Origin: CAYMKL01 sp964390805
GTDB lineage: Bacteria > Chloroflexota > Anaerolineae > VGOG01
Direction of reading: 5' to 3'
Length of the DNA: 7,123 bases
NCBI GenBank assembly: GCA_964390805.1
Contig: CAYMKL010000212.1
Span: 1-7,123, forward strand
The notes beneath the pieces were generated by a model that saw nothing but the letters and a program-made list of their open reading frames with translations, ran no database searches and was not told the origin of the DNA. Shown here in pieces: positions 4,902 through 7,123 of this stretch; within the stretch, counting starts at the first letter, position 1; the number at the start of each line of letters is the position of its first letter. The position numbers and the translations under genes are program-made.

Positions 4902-6080
4902 TTGTTCAAAACTGAAAGCAACTCACAGAACACCTTGTCCCTGATAGCTGGCGCCATCGTTCTTGCTGTGGTCATCTCAGCCATCGCCTTGGGCTGGTGT
5001 CCCTCTGCTCGGCCTGCTCTGTTGGGAACTCCCACGCCGACGCCGACCTTCACCAGCACCCCCACGCCTACCCACACACCTACTCCCACCCACACACCTA
5101 CTCCCACCCCCACACCCACGCTTACCCCAACGCCGACGTCAACTTCCACCAGTACTCCTACTCCTACTCCCACGTTCACGCCCACATTCACTCCCACACC
5201 CACTTTCACGGCGACGCCGACGCCCAGCCCGACGGCCAGCCCCACATTGACACCGACGACCACCTCAACGCCCACACCTACGCCGACGGCGACGCTGACG
5301 GCTACCGCTGCTACGCTTACACCAGATTCTCCCCAAGATCACTACTGGCTGGAGCGGCCCATCGGCCCTGAGGGCCAGGTGCAGGCCAGCCGCTATTACC
5401 CCTACGGCACCACAGCCAGCGGCCGCTATTTCCTCCATCATGGGGTGGACATCGGGAATCCCAGTGGCACTCCCGTGCTGGCTGCCGCCCCAGGGACGGT
5501 CATCGTCGCTGGCAGCGATGATGCCGAGGCCTATGGTCTGAAACTCGATTTCTACGGCCAGCTTGTGGTGGTGCAACTGGATCGAGCGTTCCACGAGCAG
5601 CCCGTCTTTGTCCTCTATGGCCACCTCTCGCGAGTAACAGCTCGCGTTGGTCAGCGGGTGATGGCAGGCGATGTATTGGGCGAGGTGGGTATGACGGGGG
5701 TGGCCATCGGCCCTCACCTTCACTTCGAAGTGCGGGTGGGACCCAACACCTACGCCGACACCCGCAACCCGGAGCTGTGGCTGGAGCCTCTGCCCGGCCA
5801 CGGGACAATCGCCGGCCGGTTGCTGGATGCTCAGGGAAATCCTGTGCCTGAGGCTGTCATCAACTTCCACCGAGCGGAGGAGCCCGACCGGCGGTGGCGC
5901 GAGACCTGGACCTATGCCAGCGCTGAGGTCAACCCAGACGAGGAATGGGGCGAGAACTTCGTGATGGGGGACGTGCTGGTCGGCTCCTATGTTCTGAAGA
6001 CCCGGATAGACGGACGGTTATACATCCAAGAGGTGACGGTCAGAGACGGAAGGACAGCTTTTGTGACTTTAGGGGGATGA
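4902..6080 (+). CDS. membrane-anchored M23 metallopeptidase with Thr/Pro linker
   Basis: This 392-residue cell-envelope protein probably cleaves peptidoglycan cross-bridges or stem peptides. The order is: a short N-terminus, one membrane segment or signal anchor (about 12-32), and a Thr/Pro linker (about 42-142, many 'TPTPT' units). A complete M23/LytM domain follows (about 165-297), then a C-terminal beta-sandwich resembling carboxypeptidase-regulatory-like domains (about 301-392, starting GTIAGRLLDAQGNPVPEAVI). The zinc site looks intact: H179 and D183 in HHGVDIG, H241 in LYGHLS, and H272-x-H274 in PHLHFEV. It is thus a candidate active enzyme, not a degenerate LytM regulator. The start is TTG, with AGGGG about nine bases upstream and six bases after the ftcD stop; no in-frame ATG lies before the membrane segment. 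It ends the plus-strand cluster. Other readings through the linker are by-products of its biased composition. Confidence 0.92.
   Translation: MFKTESNSQNTLSLIAGAIVLAVVISAIALGWCPSARPALLGTPTPTPTFTSTPTPTHTPTPTHTPTPTPTPTLTPTPTSTSTSTPTPTPTFTPTFTPTPTFTATPTPSPTASPTLTPTTTSTPTPTPTATLTATAATLTPDSPQDHYWLERPIGPEGQVQASRYYPYGTTASGRYFLHHGVDIGNPSGTPVLAAAPGTVIVAGSDDAEAYGLKLDFYGQLVVVQLDRAFHEQPVFVLYGHLSRVTARVGQRVMAGDVLGEVGMTGVAIGPHLHFEVRVGPNTYADTRNPELWLEPLPGHGTIAGRLLDAQGNPVPEAVINFHRAEEPDRRWRETWTYASAEVNPDEEWGENFVMGDVLVGSYVLKTRIDGRLYIQEVTVRDGRTAFVTLGG
5028..5320 (+). repeat. low-complexity Thr/Pro-coding repeat
   Basis: This C-rich, G-poor stretch encodes the Thr/Pro linker of the M23 protein, with codons mainly ACN-CCN. 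It includes an exact 18-bp tandem pair, CACACACCTACTCCCACC at 5073-5090 and 5091-5108, encoding a Thr-Pro-rich unit with one His. Such tracts are prone to slippage, so linker length may vary among strains. Confidence 0.8.
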
Positions 6081-6134
6081 GTTGGCGAGGGTCTCTATCC
6101 GCTCATCCGTTTGCTATCCGTTGACCTTCCCTGA
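6081..6134. other. gap after the M23 gene, no clear terminator
   Basis: After the TGA at 6078-6080 no stem followed by a T-run is visible. Short repeats such as ATCCG (about 6096-6120) are present but form no convincing hairpin. Transcription may continue into the repeat region that follows. Confidence 0.35.
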
Positions 6135-6194
6135 GGCTGCCGTTTGTGCGCCCTGAAATCACTGACCGCACTGAACGGCACTGAGACCACTGAA
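6135..6194 (+). repeat. CACTGA-rich repeat, direct copy 1
   Basis: The core 6151-6194 is made of CACTGA units spaced at 9-10 bases. It matches 6451-6494 at 41 of 44 positions, differing at 6156, 6177 and 6191. Similarity extends upstream in looser form (GGCTGCCGTTT against GGCTGGCGTTTT). The two cores are exactly 300 bp apart. Confidence 0.8.
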
Positions 6195-6433
6195 AGAGGT
6201 CAGCGGCATTATTGACAGTGACACCACAGCCGAGCTTCCCTGCTGTCGCTCCCTGCTCTTGTTTAGCCGCATCGGATGGGCAGCGGACTTCGTCGTGAGC
6301 TCGGTCGAACGCTCAATCCAAGGATTCGGCCGAGATAAGGCGCAAGAGCTCGTCTCTGGTGGTGCCGATCCAGTCCAACCCACATCGCTCCCAAACCCGA
6401 CGCCAGCCAAGGCCGCGCTCTTGCGTGCCCTAC
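6195..6433. other. unassigned segment between the two repeat copies
   Basis: No gene is recognised in these roughly 240 bases. The minus strand has a stop-bounded stretch of about 40 codons ending near 6310 whose reading (including CGLDWIGTTRDELLRLISAE) looks protein-like. It has no start or ribosome site and ends in a stop, so it is at best a decayed fragment. Other open readings on both strands show no family motif. Confidence 0.3.
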
Positions 6434-6494
6434 GGCTGGCGTTTTGTATGCCCTGGAATCACTGACCGCACTGAACAGCACTGAGACCACCGAA
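6434..6494 (+). repeat. CACTGA-rich repeat, direct copy 2
   Basis: The core 6451-6494 is the second direct copy of the 44-nt repeat. It also forms the left arm of the palindrome completed by the inverted copy at 6507-6544. Confidence 0.8.
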
Positions 6495-6544
6495 CTTGGT
6501 GCTCCTCTCAGTGTCTTCAGTGTTCTCAGTGGCGTCAGTGATTC
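6456..6544. repeat. large imperfect palindrome (hairpin)
   Basis: The outer arms GAATCACTGAC (6456-6466) and GTCAGTGATTC (6534-6544) pair perfectly over 11 bp. Inside, CACTGA units on the left face TCAGTG units on the right (CTCAGTGTCTTCAGTGTTCT, starting at 6507), with small bulges. A short CACC/GGTG stem lies near the tip. The RNA or single-stranded DNA could form a long hairpin. No T-run follows, so it is not a standard intrinsic terminator. It may serve as a transcription barrier or as a recognition structure for the adjacent intron. Confidence 0.75.
6507..6544 (-). repeat. CACTGA-rich repeat, inverted copy 3
   Basis: Read on the minus strand, this segment starts GAATCACTGACGCCACTGAG and continues with further CACTGA units. 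It is the same repeat type as 6151-6194 and 6451-6494 but more diverged, and it lies opposite copy 2. Confidence 0.7.
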
Positions 6545-6565
6545 AAGAGGCGTTTGGATCGCGGC

Positions 6566-7123
6566 GTGCCCAGCAAAGCTCAAGTCAACTAGCCGGTGAA
6601 AGTCCGGTCGGGGTAAGGGCCAAGCCGCCCCGTAGTGACCATCCGGCGTCAGGAGTGATCCGAGCGTCGAAGCGATGTCATCACAACTCGGCAGTCCGTA
6701 ACATAAAGTGAATCCTGCCGCATCGTCAAAACCGACAAGAGGGAGTCGAGCCTGGCGTGGTCGGGCGAAGACCAAGGAAGGCGTGAAGGACTTGGAAGAG
6801 CAGCGTCGAAGAACCCTCCGGTGTATGGGGAGCGGAATGTCGGGATAGTTGACTTGGGAACTGGGGAGACCCCACCTGGTCTGCTGGTGACGCCAGCAGT
6901 AACCGACCCTATAAGCGGCGGTGCCGTGAAAAGGGAAGGGAAGCCAGGCAGGGGAGTCGGAGGTGTCCATAGTACTGATGACGGCAAGGACAACATAACC
7001 TTGCCCGAGGGAAGGGACGCTACTTTGTTCGAGCGACCAAAGAAGGTAAGAACGAGGGAATGTCATTGACATGACTTCTGCACATCATAGTACATTAACA
7101 AATCTGAAAGTTGCTATCTGGTG
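6566..7123 (+). mobile_element. group II intron, 5' part (runs off the window)
   Basis: The sequence from about 6566 has the look of bacterial group II intron domains I-III. It starts GTGCCCAGCA (family 5' end GTGYG, four of five matches), then CAAGTCAACTAGCCGGTGAA (6581-6600) with the paired continuation GTCCGGT. ACATAAAGTGAATCC (6701-6715) is a highly recognisable intron core segment. Further on come TAGTTGACTTGGGAACTGGG and GGGGAGACCCCACC-type stems (about 6847-6880), and then CATAGTACTGATGACGGCAA (6968-6987), typical of the stretch before the intron-encoded protein. About 505 bases separate the 5' end from the likely reverse-transcriptase start at 7071, a normal length for domains I-III plus the start of domain IV. 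The rest of the reverse transcriptase and domains V-VI lie beyond the window. The exact 5' boundary and subclass are inferred. Confidence 0.82.
7071..7123 (+). CDS. probable start of intron reverse transcriptase/maturase (partial)
   Basis: Within the likely domain IV loop, an ATG at 7071 opens a frame that stays free of stops to the window end. Its 17 residues read MTSAHHSTLTNLKVAIW. The other two plus-strand frames close within this stretch, and an in-frame TAA at 7047-7049 means the ATG is the first usable start. GAGGG lies 12 bases upstream. Position and context fit the N-terminus of a group II intron reverse transcriptase/maturase, which would splice and mobilise the intron. No catalytic motif is in view, so the call rests on context. 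Confidence 0.45.
   Translation, partial: MTSAHHSTLTNLKVAIW

Noticed and set aside
4883..5275. A minus-strand frame encoding a Gly/Val repeat protein
   Set aside because: It is the reverse reading of the Thr/Pro-coding tract of the M23 gene; the low-complexity composition keeps several frames open.
4997..5371. Alternative plus-strand frames rich in His/Tyr/Pro or Arg/Pro
   Set aside because: They overlap the same low-complexity tract, lack ribosome sites and domains, and end soon after the tract, whereas the M23 frame continues into a conserved catalytic domain.
6081..6134. Intrinsic terminator right after the M23 gene
   Set aside because: No stable GC stem followed by a run of T is present; the nearest large hairpin is at 6456-6544 and also lacks a T-run.
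6151..6544. CRISPR-like array from the repeated CACTGA units
   Set aside because: Units are only 9-10 bp apart with no unique spacers of 25-40 bp, one copy is inverted, and no cas gene is present.
6263..7072. A 269-codon open frame on the minus strand
   Set aside because: It runs antisense through the group II intron and across the palindrome, has no recognisable domain, and such antisense readings of structured intron RNA are a common annotation artefact.

Overview
The window looks like a chromosomal segment of a GC-rich, Gram-positive-like or monoderm bacterium, most plausibly a member of the Chloroflexota (Anaerolineae-like). This is an inference. It rests on two exported proteins with Thr/Pro-rich linkers (one of about 100 residues), on a ComEA protein with SLBB plus helix-hairpin-helix architecture, on frequent TTG and GTG starts, and on short degenerate 'CCCTTCGACA...GGCTCAGGACAA' type intergenic repeats. 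No rRNA, tRNA or CRISPR array was found.

Layout. Positions 1-836 carry two minus-strand genes: a small exported protein of unknown function (16-312) and a 135-residue protein (429-836) with a DUF2283-like C-terminal half. The second has a near-consensus sigma-70 promoter with a perfect 13-bp palindrome in its spacer. A divergent region (837-1094) leads to a plus-strand pair: comEA (1095-1688), the DNA-uptake receptor, and an uncharacterised serine alpha/beta hydrolase (1703-2611) 14 nt behind it.

Between 2612 and 2947 lies a 199-bp non-coding mobile element (MITE). It has perfect 19-bp terminal inverted repeats and an 8-bp target duplication. A second plus-strand cluster follows: dtd (2948-3397), a DUF523/TudS-like gene (3394-3993), a stand-alone glutamate formimidoyltransferase (3990-4895) and a membrane-anchored M23 peptidase (4902-6080). 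These genes overlap by 4 nt or lie 6 nt apart, so they are probably co-transcribed. The 5' end of the DUF523 gene runs through a block of short degenerate repeats, so its true start is uncertain.

After 6080 no complete protein gene is recognised. The region holds two direct copies of a 44-nt 'CACTGA'-rich repeat exactly 300 bp apart. A third, inverted copy makes a roughly 90-nt imperfect palindrome. Twenty-one bases beyond it begins the 5' part of a group II intron (about 6566 to the window end), recognised from its conserved domain I-like sequence. The likely start of its reverse transcriptase/maturase gene is at 7071 and runs off the window.

Functionally the protein genes are mostly housekeeping: DNA uptake, D-aminoacyl-tRNA proofreading, one-carbon/histidine catabolism and cell-wall hydrolysis. 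I see no convincing new multi-gene system. The most interesting items are the mobile and repeat structures and the unusual 135-residue protein.
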